Below, one piece after another: positions 15,858 through 23,342 of a DNA stretch of 53,401 nt. The notes beneath the pieces were generated by a model. It did not search any database, had not been told where the DNA came from, and saw nothing but the letters and a program-made list of their open reading frames with translations. Numbering within the stretch: the first letter of the stretch is position 1; each line of letters starts with the position of its first letter. The stretch covers positions 1-53,401 of the forward strand of contig JAUWBM010000006.1 of the NCBI GenBank assembly GCA_030601705.1, in the 5' to 3' direction. Made by a program: the position numbers and the translations under genes. This DNA is from Thermoplasmatota archaeon (GTDB lineage: Archaea; Thermoplasmatota; E2; DHVEG-1).

Positions 15858-16790
15858 ATGAGTATGGTAAAAGTCCTCTCAGAGATAAAGGAGCCAAGCG
15901 TTTCCGATCTTGGGGGTAAAGGATATTCATTAGCTGTGCTTATCAATAATCAATTTAATGTTCCTCATGGATTTGTTATTATATCTGAAGCATTTTTTAA
16001 ATTTCTAAGAGATAATAATCTAATGAAAAAGATAGAAAAATTGGCATCTGAAATTAATAAGAACAATTTTCAAGAGAAGGGCAAAGAAATTAGGAAACTA
16101 ATCCTAAGCGGAAAAACACCAGAAGAAATTGCTTCTGAAATAAAGGGGAATCTAAACAAGTTGAATGTTCAATATGTTTCTATAAGGTCGTCAGCAGTAA
16201 GTGAGGATAGTTTAAAAGCATCCTTTGCAGGATTACATGATACGTACCTAAATGTGAAGACGACTTCAGATTTAGTCTTTAAAGGTGTGAAGAAATGTTG
16301 GGCATCTTTATTTAATGAGAGAGCAATAGTTTATAGAATAAAAAAAGAAGTACCACATTTAGAGGGTGTGGCTGTAATCGTTCAAGAAATGATACCTGCA
16401 GAAATCTCTGGTATAACTTTTACTGTCCATCCAACAGATGAAAAAAGTTTATTATTGGAAGCTTCTTATGGAATTGGTGATACGGTCGTGAGTGGCAGGG
16501 TAGAGCCTGATGACTATATCGTTAATAGAGAAATGCTGGAGATATTAGGAAAAAAAATCGGGAGAAAGAGCAAAATGAGCCGTGTTAAAAAGGGGGGGAT
16601 TGAGGTCGTAGAAGTCAAAAAAGAGCTTGCCAATAAGCAGGCTTTATCTGACGAGAAAATAACAGAAATTGCTCAAATTTGCCTAAAAATTGAGAAAATC
16701 TTTAATAACCCTCAAGATATAGAATGGTGTATCCTAAAAAACAAATTATGGATACTCCAATCAAGACCAATAACTGGAGGAATAATATGA
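15858..16790 (+). CDS. PEP-synthase/PPDK-type ATP-grasp protein, N-terminal domain only
   Basis: 310 residues from ATG 15858, five bases after GGTGG. It is a complete PPDK_N nucleotide-binding domain: 'LGGKGYSLA' and 'VPHGFVI' at the start, 'IRSSAVSEDS..ASFAG' with the ATP-contacting residues, 'VQEMIPAEISGITFT', 'EASYGIGDTVVSGRVEPD' and 'LWILQSRPIT' at the end. In PEP synthase, PPDK and rifampin phosphotransferase this domain cleaves ATP to phosphorylate a swivelling His domain; here that domain is a separate gene (17563-17904). No PEP- or rifampin-binding domain exists in the cassette. It overlaps the HAD gene by ATGA. Confidence 0.85.
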   Translation: MSMVKVLSEIKEPSVSDLGGKGYSLAVLINNQFNVPHGFVIISEAFFKFLRDNNLMKKIEKLASEINKNNFQEKGKEIRKLILSGKTPEEIASEIKGNLNKLNVQYVSIRSSAVSEDSLKASFAGLHDTYLNVKTTSDLVFKGVKKCWASLFNERAIVYRIKKEVPHLEGVAVIVQEMIPAEISGITFTVHPTDEKSLLLEASYGIGDTVVSGRVEPDDYIVNREMLEILGKKIGRKSKMSRVKKGGIEVVEVKKELANKQALSDEKITEIAQICLKIEKIFNNPQDIEWCILKNKLWILQSRPITGGII

Positions 16791-17551
16791 AAGTAAAAAC
16801 GGTTTTGTTTGATGTATGTGGCGTACTTGGTGATGCGAGAGGAAAGGTTCCATGGAAAGCAAAAGTAGCGATGGAAGAAGCAACGCTAAGCGAAAAATAT
16901 GGGATTGGCTTGATTGAAATATTGAATGCATATTCGACAGGAGGTTTTGATAGTTTGTGGAGAAAATATAAGGTGCGTTCCCCTGATATAGCGCTTTATT
17001 TTAGAGCATGGGATGGAATACCAGAATACCCTGTCGGTTCCGTAAGAATTTACTCAGAAGTGCCATTTGTTTTTAATAAGTTACTGAAAGCGGGCATTGA
17101 TATCGCTATTTGTACTAGATTGACTAACCAAAATGTTGCGAATGTTCTAAGAGAGATTAAAAAAAGAGGATTTGAAGGTCAAATAGAACGTGATATAAGA
17201 GTATTCAATCCTCAGAGTGATGAAATACGAAAAGATGACGGGAAATTTGTTGAAAAGATTTTGTATGAAGCATATAATAAAACAGAGAGACCTATGGTAT
17301 ATATTGATGATGGTCTTGAGAGGGCTGTGCATTTTAAAACGTGGAATAGTGACTTATTTATAATCGGTTCGACTAGAGGGTTTTACAGTGTGAGAGATCT
17401 TCAAACAACGTATTATAAAAAAGTGAATGGCAGTGTGGTTTTTGAAAAATTTGAAAGCGAATCGGATGCAAACAAGGACAGCTACTCAAAGCTGTTTAAT
17501 ACCGTTATAAACAACCTAGAAGAGCTAGACAAAATAATCGATATAAAATAA
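16787..17551 (+). CDS. HAD-superfamily protein with altered motif I
   Basis: 254 residues from ATG 16787, which shares ATGA with the upstream stop. Motif I reads 'LFDVCGVLGD': the nucleophile Asp (D9) is present but the second Asp of DxD is Cys (C11), so ordinary phosphatase chemistry may be lost or changed. Motif II is 'AICTRLTN' and motif IV is 'VYIDDGLE'. A helical cap lies between motifs I and II. It may bind or process the phosphorylated product of the dikinase-like pair flanking it. A cluster of four co-directional partners supports a joint pathway. Confidence 0.7.
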   Translation: MKVKTVLFDVCGVLGDARGKVPWKAKVAMEEATLSEKYGIGLIEILNAYSTGGFDSLWRKYKVRSPDIALYFRAWDGIPEYPVGSVRIYSEVPFVFNKLLKAGIDIAICTRLTNQNVANVLREIKKRGFEGQIERDIRVFNPQSDEIRKDDGKFVEKILYEAYNKTERPMVYIDDGLERAVHFKTWNSDLFIIGSTRGFYSVRDLQTTYYKKVNGSVVFEKFESESDANKDSYSKLFNTVINNLEELDKIIDIK

Positions 17552-17562
17552 GGAGGCGATGA

Positions 17563-17904
17563 ATGATGGGTGAAAAAAACAACAAAATTATTTTAGAAGG
17601 TGTGCCTGCAAGTGCGGGCAGGGCAGAAGGGCGAGCAATCGTAATTTTAGATGCAAAGGAGCAAGACGATATGGTTGATGGGAGTATACTAATAGTGCCT
17701 TTTACTACACCACTTTTTATTCCTGCAATTTTAAAATCCTCGGCCATAGTTACAGATAAAGGTGGAATCATGTGCCATGCAGCAATAATAGCGAGAGAAT
17801 TTGGCATACCTAGTGTTACAGGTACCGAAGAAGCGACCAAAAAAATAAAAGACAACATGGAGGTGATTGTAGATGGAACAAAAGGATATGTCTATGGAAA
17901 ATAA
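17563..17904 (+). CDS. Free-standing PEP-utilizing phosphohistidine swivel domain
   Basis: 113 residues with AGGAGG six bases before the ATG. It matches the PEP-utilizers mobile domain: 'GVPASAGRAEGRA', 'DKGGIMCHAAIIAREFGIPS' with phosphorylated His 72, and 'VIVDGTKGYVYG'. In PEP synthase and rifampin phosphotransferase it carries the phosphoryl group from the ATP-grasp domain to the acceptor. Here it is a single protein 12 bp after the HAD gene. The acceptor is unknown. Its end overlaps the next gene by 32 bp. Confidence 0.85.
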   Translation: MMGEKNNKIILEGVPASAGRAEGRAIVILDAKEQDDMVDGSILIVPFTTPLFIPAILKSSAIVTDKGGIMCHAAIIAREFGIPSVTGTEEATKKIKDNMEVIVDGTKGYVYGK

Positions 17905-18979
17905 AACACTAGATAACTTATTTCTATCTGTTGCACAATCTCTAATGGGAGAACCACCATTTTTTATTTGGCCTGCACCACATTCTACTCCTGCAGAATG
18001 CGAATTTTATTTGGGGAATAACTTTTTAGATAGTTTATATACTGACATTGCTCAGTTACAACAAAAAGGACATGATCTGGAGGGCATAGCAAAGATGCTA
18101 AAGAATCCCTCTAGAATTGCTCAGACGCTTTGGCCTTTCGGACATGTAGTAAACGTTGATGAGAAATTCAAAAAAGAATTGATAGAACTTGCATCGACAA
18201 TTGTGGATTTGCTCTCTTATTATAGAAAAAATCCATTTAACCAAGATGGAAAAAACACTATATGGTCACAAAATGAAGTGCATGAGTTCTTATCTAATAA
18301 CCAGATAATAGATACCGCTGATGAATCATTTGAAAAATATAAACTGCTTATATCAAGATTAGAAGGCACACTTTGGCTGTACTCAGAACTATTAGATTTC
18401 AGTATTCACGAAGTTTGCAAAGAATTTCATGGCCCATATTCACTTCCAGATGGGAGAATCGCTCTTGTAAAAGAATATTATGACCTTCAGCCAGAATTCT
18501 GGGCATTTACGAAAGATATGCCTTATCAAAGTATACTAATATTTGAAATATACAGTACAATTCCCGACATAACATTCGATTTCTTTGGAAGATTAAGGTC
18601 AAAACAACCCACAATCCATAATTTAGAAGGCTTCACAATACTTGCCAATCAAAAACCTACGCTTACTTATAACGATATAAAAGAAATCTATGAGTCTACA
18701 ACTGAAGTTTCTAGGAGGGGGTCAGAACAGGTACGCAATTTGTCTCGACTCCAGATAATGAATAAATTTGTCGAGTGTTATTACTATATGTTAAAACCAC
18801 TTAAGGATACACTTGGAAAAAATTGGGAACCGCCGGAAATAATTTTCGATGACATTAAAAATGAACGGAAAAAAGAGATTATAGAGCAACTTTATGCTAA
18901 CTTTGAAAAAATGGCAAAAATACCTCCCAATGAAACAATAAACATAGTGTCCAAGATCTTTGACCCAAGGTACCGGTGA
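17873..18979 (+). CDS. Unknown protein of the cassette-1 operon
   Basis: 368 residues, mostly helical, not recognised. Starts at ATG 17873, seven bases after GGAGGTGA, inside the end of the swivel-domain gene. Features are 'FIWPAPHSTPAECEF' near the N-terminus and 'WPFGHVVNV' near residue 90. No transmembrane segment is seen. Its stop overlaps the GTG of the HD-domain gene. Lacking any known substrate domain elsewhere, it is a candidate for the acceptor-recognising subunit of the phosphotransfer system, but that is inference from position. Confidence 0.6.
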   Translation: MEQKDMSMENKTLDNLFLSVAQSLMGEPPFFIWPAPHSTPAECEFYLGNNFLDSLYTDIAQLQQKGHDLEGIAKMLKNPSRIAQTLWPFGHVVNVDEKFKKELIELASTIVDLLSYYRKNPFNQDGKNTIWSQNEVHEFLSNNQIIDTADESFEKYKLLISRLEGTLWLYSELLDFSIHEVCKEFHGPYSLPDGRIALVKEYYDLQPEFWAFTKDMPYQSILIFEIYSTIPDITFDFFGRLRSKQPTIHNLEGFTILANQKPTLTYNDIKEIYESTTEVSRRGSEQVRNLSRLQIMNKFVECYYYMLKPLKDTLGKNWEPPEIIFDDIKNERKKEIIEQLYANFEKMAKIPPNETINIVSKIFDPRYR

Positions 18980-20190
18980 TAACAACGGGGAAAAGCAGTA
19001 TTAGAATTGTAGATGCTATTGGGAAAAGAGACAAACTGGGTATATACTCAACATTTCCCAAACCATTATTACAAGAAATATCCCACATTAAAAATATATC
19101 TTATATAGATAAAGTTTTTATTCCAGAGGTAGACGATGATATTGAAGGAATGTTTGATTCCTTAAAGAAACTATGGAGAGAAAAATATGGATTAACCGAG
19201 TGCTTTGAAATTTTTGAGATATATCAAAAATTCGAGCCAATATTGTTTGAAGGTTTGCACTATCGCGATCACTTCATTCATCAATATTTGGTTTTTTTGA
19301 CTGGTTTACCAATAATAAACCAATATGGTCCGAATATAAAAACAAACTTGTCACGAATCGACGGGGTTACAGAAGATTTAATTGATATCGAGAAAAGCTG
19401 GCTGTTAGCATCAACGTGTCATGATGTTAGTTATCCCGTACAAAGTTTTGAGGTTTGGTTAAAAACTTTCTTTCTAGATTTTCTAAATATAAGCTCTACT
19501 CCTGTACACATCAATATGTCACCAGTACTACTTGAGAGAGATTATTTGTTTCATTTGAATACATTATCAAACTTCTTATTCAAACTCTATAAGGGGATTC
19601 GGCCCGTATTAAAGAAAGAAGATATAGATAGATTGTGCATGGAAAAATTCTTGGGGAGAAATCATGGGATCTTTTCATCTCTTATTTTATTGGATAAATA
19701 TCCAATTTCTCTAGGCCCTAGCAGTGAAAAATATTCATCAGATCTTTTTTTCTCTCAAGTGTTACCTTCTGCAGTCGCGATTGCGTTGCATGATTCAGAT
19801 GTATGGGACGAAGAGATTATTCCTAAGATAATCTTTGAAAAGGATTCTCTCAGTTTTCTTTTGATATACTGTGACACTGTGCAAGAGTGGGGACGCCCTT
19901 TAGCTCCTTATAGCGGCCAACAAAGTCCTTACGCACCGTTAATGACCGCCTATAAGATAAACGACCAGAAGGTCTCTATAACCTTAACTTATGATGTTGT
20001 TGAAGAAGTTAAACTCCCAGATGGCACAATATCTACCAATTTTGATTTAAAAATGGAAGAAGTTTTATCATTATTCTCTAAGTTAAAATCCTCCGCTATA
20101 GAATTTGAAATTATTTTGGAATCCATTGATCCAGATTTTGATCGTAATCCCTTTGTTAAAGGGTCTAAAGATGATTATAGTGTCAGATGA
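18976..20190 (+). CDS. HD-domain-like protein of the cassette-1 operon
   Basis: 404 residues from GTG 18976 (GTGA overlap with the previous stop). 'HYRDHFIHQY', 'STCHDVSYP', 'NHGIFSSLIL' and 'ALHDSDVWDE' follow the H...HD...H...D order of metal-dependent HD phosphohydrolases, spread over about residues 95-275. The C-terminal 100 residues form an unrecognised beta-rich region. As the last gene of the operon it may hydrolyse a phosphorylated nucleotide or other product of the dikinase-like proteins. Substrate is unknown. Confidence 0.6.
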   Translation: MITTGKSSIRIVDAIGKRDKLGIYSTFPKPLLQEISHIKNISYIDKVFIPEVDDDIEGMFDSLKKLWREKYGLTECFEIFEIYQKFEPILFEGLHYRDHFIHQYLVFLTGLPIINQYGPNIKTNLSRIDGVTEDLIDIEKSWLLASTCHDVSYPVQSFEVWLKTFFLDFLNISSTPVHINMSPVLLERDYLFHLNTLSNFLFKLYKGIRPVLKKEDIDRLCMEKFLGRNHGIFSSLILLDKYPISLGPSSEKYSSDLFFSQVLPSAVAIALHDSDVWDEEIIPKIIFEKDSLSFLLIYCDTVQEWGRPLAPYSGQQSPYAPLMTAYKINDQKVSITLTYDVVEEVKLPDGTISTNFDLKMEEVLSLFSKLKSSAIEFEIILESIDPDFDRNPFVKGSKDDYSVR

Positions 20191-20293
20191 AACAATTTTA
20201 ACAATTCATTTCGTTGTGTTTTATCTGTCAAGGACATTAAAAAATTGATAAAAACATTATGTCCTTAACTATAATTACGATAACTTAATTAAT

Positions 20294-20308
20294 GGCTTCG
20301 GGGCGGAA
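20294..20308 (-). repeat. Subterminal inverted repeat of cassette 1, right copy
   Basis: GGCTTCGGGGCGGAA, perfect reverse complement of 15783-15797. It is followed by 36 bp (20309-20344) whose end, CTCGTCCCTATCGGGA, is shared with the spacer before attC1 (CTCGTCCCTATCGGAA). Confidence 0.6.
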
Positions 20309-20344
20309 CTCTTCGCTCCCTTCGGTCGCTCGTCCCTATCGGGA

Positions 20345-20436
20345 GCGTATAACAGATGCATATCTGGCTTCGTGCTCTTGGCACTTCGCCCAAATCCATC
20401 TTCGGTGGACTTCAGATAGGCTCGGAACGTTAGGCG
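20345..20436 (+). other. attC2 recombination site
   Basis: R'' GCGTATAAC (20345-20353) and R' GTTAGGCG (20429-20436). The two do not match each other, but R'' matches the start of its own cassette (15772-15780) and R' matches the end of the next (21049-21056), as expected in a cassette array. TATCTG and CAGATA form the L pairing. The interior shares GGCTTCG, CTTCGCCCAAAT and ACTTCAGATA with attC3. Confidence 0.8.
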
Positions 20437-20460
20437 AAAAGCTCACTTGGGGGAAATGAC

Positions 20461-21036
20461 ATGGAAGTTGACGCACTAAAAAGAATTAGAGATTCCCTGA
20501 AAGATGCGCTCAAAGAATTAACCCGAGCAGAAATAGTGGATAGCAAACTCAGATCGAGATATGCAGAGTATTTAGTTGCTTACAAGCTTGCTAAAAAGGG
20601 CCATAAAGTACAACTTTCTAATGAAAGGGATAACAAAAATGCTGATATCTATTTAGTTGACAAACGAAAGAGGGTTGAAGTAAAATCCGGTAAATACAAT
20701 GATGATGGCAGGACAAATGCTTCTTTTGGTAATGGAAATCAGATATCGGGGAATAAATTCGACTATTGTGTATTTGTGACTTTTGATGCCTATGATGAAA
20801 GTGTTGTCAAAGAGATGTTCATTTTTAAAAAAGAAGAATTATCAGGCGTTGTTGAAAAATCAAGGAAAAAGGTGGCTAAACATCCAGAAACAAATCCATG
20901 TCTCCTCCTTCGTTACAAGAATTTTGAAGATTATACAAAATATATCAAAGATAAGAATTTACCCGAACTTGACATAGAAATCGATTTCAATAGAGATCCA
21001 AGGAAATACGACCAAGTGTGGAATAAGATAAAATGA
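20461..21036 (+). CDS. PD-(D/E)XK restriction-like nuclease
   Basis: 191 residues. The core is readable: a helix with E36 ('RYAEYLVAYKL'), then 'KNADIYLV' with D62 and 'RVEVKSGK' with E72-V-K74. This is the D...ExK metal site of restriction-like nucleases. The product is short, with no separate DNA-binding domain. GGGG precedes the ATG by several bases. It is the only gene of a 699-bp integron cassette (20430-21128), so it has no partner methyltransferase; it may act on unmodified or modified DNA as a solitary defence nuclease. Confidence 0.7.
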   Translation: MEVDALKRIRDSLKDALKELTRAEIVDSKLRSRYAEYLVAYKLAKKGHKVQLSNERDNKNADIYLVDKRKRVEVKSGKYNDDGRTNASFGNGNQISGNKFDYCVFVTFDAYDESVVKEMFIFKKEELSGVVEKSRKKVAKHPETNPCLLLRYKNFEDYTKYIKDKNLPELDIEIDFNRDPRKYDQVWNKIK

Positions 21037-21048
21037 CGTTCGCAGTAT

Positions 21049-21135
21049 CGCCTAACAGAGCGTATCTGGCTTCGGCTATAGCCTTCGCCCAAATTCCCCT
21101 TCGGGGAACTTCAGATACGCTCGATACGTTACACG
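21049..21135 (+). other. attC3 recombination site
   Basis: R'' CGCCTAAC (21049-21056) is the perfect complement of GTTAGGCG at 20429, the start of its cassette. L'' GAGCGTATCTG and L' CAGATACGCTC pair over 11 bp. Two small hairpins (GGCTATAGCC; TTCCCCTTCGGGGAA) fill the terminal structure. R' reads GTTACACG (21128-21135), but the next cassette appears to begin at GTTAATACG (21141-21149), leaving 13 bp unexplained. Confidence 0.8.
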
Positions 21136-21195
21136 AAATTGTTAATACGTCCCTTTGCATTATCATCAGAAAGAAATATGATGGAGGGAGTAATT

Positions 21196-21585
21196 ATGTT
21201 GAATGCTGAGTTGAAAGCCATTATACCATCAAAATATAGGACATTTGAAAAGCTGGAAAGGGGAGATCCATATAATTTTGACTCTTGGAGAAACGATACT
21301 TATGGAAATGAATGTCTTTATTACTGGTTTTATTCCAAAAATAAATCTAAAAAGAATCAAAAGCGTGTGGTTGTTATGGAAATTGTAAATCTTTTAAGAA
21401 ATAATATTGACAGCGAAAAAATCAAAAGATTAGATTTCAAGAAATATTGTCCAACCACATTATCAGCAGGGCCTTGTGGTTATGCAGTAACAATCAGATT
21501 ATTAGAATATTTAGGCGTAGCAAGATATTTAGGACGAGACGGTGTGCAATTAATAAACAAGGAAAAAATAAAATCACTGATTTAG
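21196..21585 (+). CDS. Unknown cassette-3 protein
   Basis: 129 residues from ATG 21196, chosen for GGAGGGAG six bases upstream; the longer frame from 21139 would begin at the cassette edge. Not recognised. The C-terminal half has a helix-turn-helix-like feel ('TLSAGPCGYAVTIRLLEYLG') and the N-terminal half is rich in Y, W, N and D. It is the only gene of a 508-bp cassette. Confidence 0.5.
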   Translation: MLNAELKAIIPSKYRTFEKLERGDPYNFDSWRNDTYGNECLYYWFYSKNKSKKNQKRVVVMEIVNLLRNNIDSEKIKRLDFKKYCPTTLSAGPCGYAVTIRLLEYLGVARYLGRDGVQLINKEKIKSLI

Positions 21586-21590
21586 AAGGG

Positions 21591-21656
21591 CGTATTAACA
21601 ACTCTCCGTTCGCTGTTGCTCACTTCTGGGTTAACGCACCCGCCAAACGTTATATG
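21591..21656 (+). other. attC4 recombination site (right end of array)
   Basis: R'' CGTATTAAC (21591-21599) is the perfect complement of GTTAATACG at 21141, the start of its cassette. R' is probably GTTATATG (21649-21656). The 66-bp interior has GGGTTAACGCACCC but no clear L pairing, so this site is short or degenerate. It ends 5 bp before the stop of the Orc1/Cdc6 gene. Confidence 0.6.
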
Positions 21657-21660
21657 AAAT

Positions 21661-22752
21661 TCAAGATACCTCAAACAAAACATCCTTCGGCGTGTTCAGT
21701 GTGATGAAGTAACTGCCGCCAACTCCCTTTCTTTCCATGTTTATCAGATTAAACTTGGAGAATCGTTCTATATGGTTTCTAAACATCCTGTCGCCGAGCT
21801 GGCCGTCTGTTGACTTGTAAAACCGGTACAACTGTGGATAATATGTCCCCTTTTCCGGTATCAATCTCAAGATGAACCTCTCCATTTTTGTAAGTTCATT
21901 GATTACGCTTATTGCCTTTGTGTGTCTGGTCCTGTTAAGTCTTTCCCTGATGTGCTTCACTCCCACTTTGGAGTCACCTGACTTTCTGGCCAGGTCTCCA
22001 GCCCTCAACAAGGTCTCCCTTGCCACCCTTACATCGCCTTTTTTCTGGGCTGTAAACTCTGCCAGGAAATCTATTGCCTCCTTTTCCACAACATCTTCCT
22101 GAAATGCTGCTTCAACTCTTGCTTCGACTATTTCTTTCATTTCCTCTTTTGTATAGGGATTGAAAGAAATCTCCCTTAACGGATAAAGCCTGCTCTTTGT
22201 TCTTGGGTCAAGGTCCTTGAAGATGAAGGGATTGTTTGAAATGGCTATTATCTGGATGCGGCCGTGGTCCCACCTTGCTCTCGTGAGGTCATATATGAGC
22301 TTTCTCTCCTTTAGCTGGTCAACTTCATCCAGGCATACAACGACCTTCGTTTTGCTCTTTTCTATCTCCTGATGGAAAGAATCCAGGAGTTCGTCATATG
22401 CTATGCCCCTTCTGGATGGCATCTTCCTTGTTGGCCTCTTCTCTTTGAAGAAATCAAGGAACATTGAGTACAGTGCCCCCATTCTCGTGTTCTTGTTGAA
22501 GCAGTTTACATAGCAGGCCAACGCATCCGTGTCTTCTTTCAAGCTCTTGAAAATGAACTTAATCGAGGCTGTCTTTCCAGTGCCAGGCGGACCACTGATT
22601 AGAATGTGGGTTGCTTTTCCCTCCAATGACTCATAAATAATCTGGCTTATCGCCTTTATCTCATTCATCCTGTTTGGCATACGGTCAGGTAGATAATCAG
22701 GCGATAAAACTTCCTTATGTTTGAAAATAGGATCTCTACAACGACCGTCCAT
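21661..22752 (-). CDS. Orc1/Cdc6-type AAA+ initiator
   Basis: 363 residues. Walker A GPPGTGKT (54-61), Walker B 'VVVCLDEVDQ' (about 137), sensor 1 'IIAISNN' and sensor 2 region 'GDVRVARETL' define an archaeal Orc1/Cdc6 ATPase. The C-terminal winged helix follows ('KMERFILRLIPEKG' onward). Such proteins bind origin boxes and load the replicative helicase. GAGGTGAG lies just before the ATG. It is somewhat shorter than chromosomal copies and sits inside mobile DNA, so a plasmid-type initiator is likely. The cassette array ends at its stop codon. Confidence 0.85.
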   Translation of the reverse strand: MDGRCRDPIFKHKEVLSPDYLPDRMPNRMNEIKAISQIIYESLEGKATHILISGPPGTGKTASIKFIFKSLKEDTDALACYVNCFNKNTRMGALYSMFLDFFKEKRPTRKMPSRRGIAYDELLDSFHQEIEKSKTKVVVCLDEVDQLKERKLIYDLTRARWDHGRIQIIAISNNPFIFKDLDPRTKSRLYPLREISFNPYTKEEMKEIVEARVEAAFQEDVVEKEAIDFLAEFTAQKKGDVRVARETLLRAGDLARKSGDSKVGVKHIRERLNRTRHTKAISVINELTKMERFILRLIPEKGTYYPQLYRFYKSTDGQLGDRMFRNHIERFSKFNLINMERKGVGGSYFITLNTPKDVLFEVS

Positions 22753-22896
22753 TATCTCACCTCAGGTTCAAAAATGGCAGTTCTTCCATATGTTTTGAGT
22801 GATCACTGTGCGGTCATTGTCTCTTAGTCATATCCCATAGTTGTTACCTGATAATAGTTAAAAACTTAACTTTAAATATCTAAGCATTTTAAACCA

Positions 22897-23109
22897 TTAT
22901 TTACCTAGTTTTGTGAGATCATTCAGCGTTTTTGCCCATTCTGGCATATGGCCCCAAACCTCTTTATCCTCGATTTTTGGTTCTTGGCTAATTTTCATTT
23001 TGAACTGGTGATTGTTCTCGCACTTGAAAACCTTGTTTTCTTTGTCTCCCAGCTCCGGCTGGACAAAGGCAAACTCCCCGCACACTGGGCATTTATGGAA
23101 TACTGCCAT
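22897..23109 (-). CDS. Zinc-ribbon small protein
   Basis: 70 residues from ATG 23109. 'HKCPVCGEFAF' and 'FKCENNHQF' form a C-x2-C...C-x3-H zinc ribbon, close in layout to the protein at 7244-7453. A longer form from ATG 23142 is possible, but the element leader motif lies exactly 54 nt before 23109, as for other genes, and the first 11 codons would overlap it. No Shine-Dalgarno is seen. A regulator of the element is inferred. Confidence 0.55.
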   Translation of the reverse strand: MAVFHKCPVCGEFAFVQPELGDKENKVFKCENNHQFKMKISQEPKIEDKEVWGHMPEWAKTLNDLTKLGK

Positions 23110-23143
23110 ATCTGAGATTTGTGGTTCTGATAATACAACCATT

Positions 23144-23163
23144 GGGAGAGAGTGGATTGCAAA
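23144..23163 (-). promoter_or_regulatory. Element leader motif
   Basis: TTTGCAATCCACTCTCTCCC on the minus strand, first base 54 nt before ATG 23109. It supports that start over the upstream ATG at 23142. Confidence 0.5.
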
Positions 23164-23342
23164 GTGTGTTATTAGTGAGGGTTTCTTAATATCAGATTAT
23201 ATTGTAAATTTAATCTCTAGCGTTATATTTCATGCGAGATTCTAACAGATCAAGTGTGAAAAATGTTGCAATATAATTTTTTGGAAAACATTTAAATCTC
23301 ATTATTATATTGCGATTTATAATTTTGGGAGGAAAAAACAAA

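Larger units (their letters stand above)
12205..21656 (+). mobile_element. Integron cassette array without integrase (CALIN)
   Basis: Four cassettes in the order expected of an integron: 12206-15772, 15773-20429, 20430-21128 and 21142-21649. Each starts with TT[A]... after a G of an R' box and ends in an attC-like site. For each one the start plus G and the R'' box at its end are perfect complements: GTTATACGC/GCGTATAAC (cassettes 0 and 1), GTTAGGCG/CGCCTAAC (2), GTTAATACG/CGTATTAAC (3). That is the signature of circular cassette intermediates. No integron integrase is in the window. Genes in cassettes 1-3 point rightward as usual; those of cassette 0 point left. Archaeal integrons have been reported from metagenomes. 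Confidence 0.8.
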
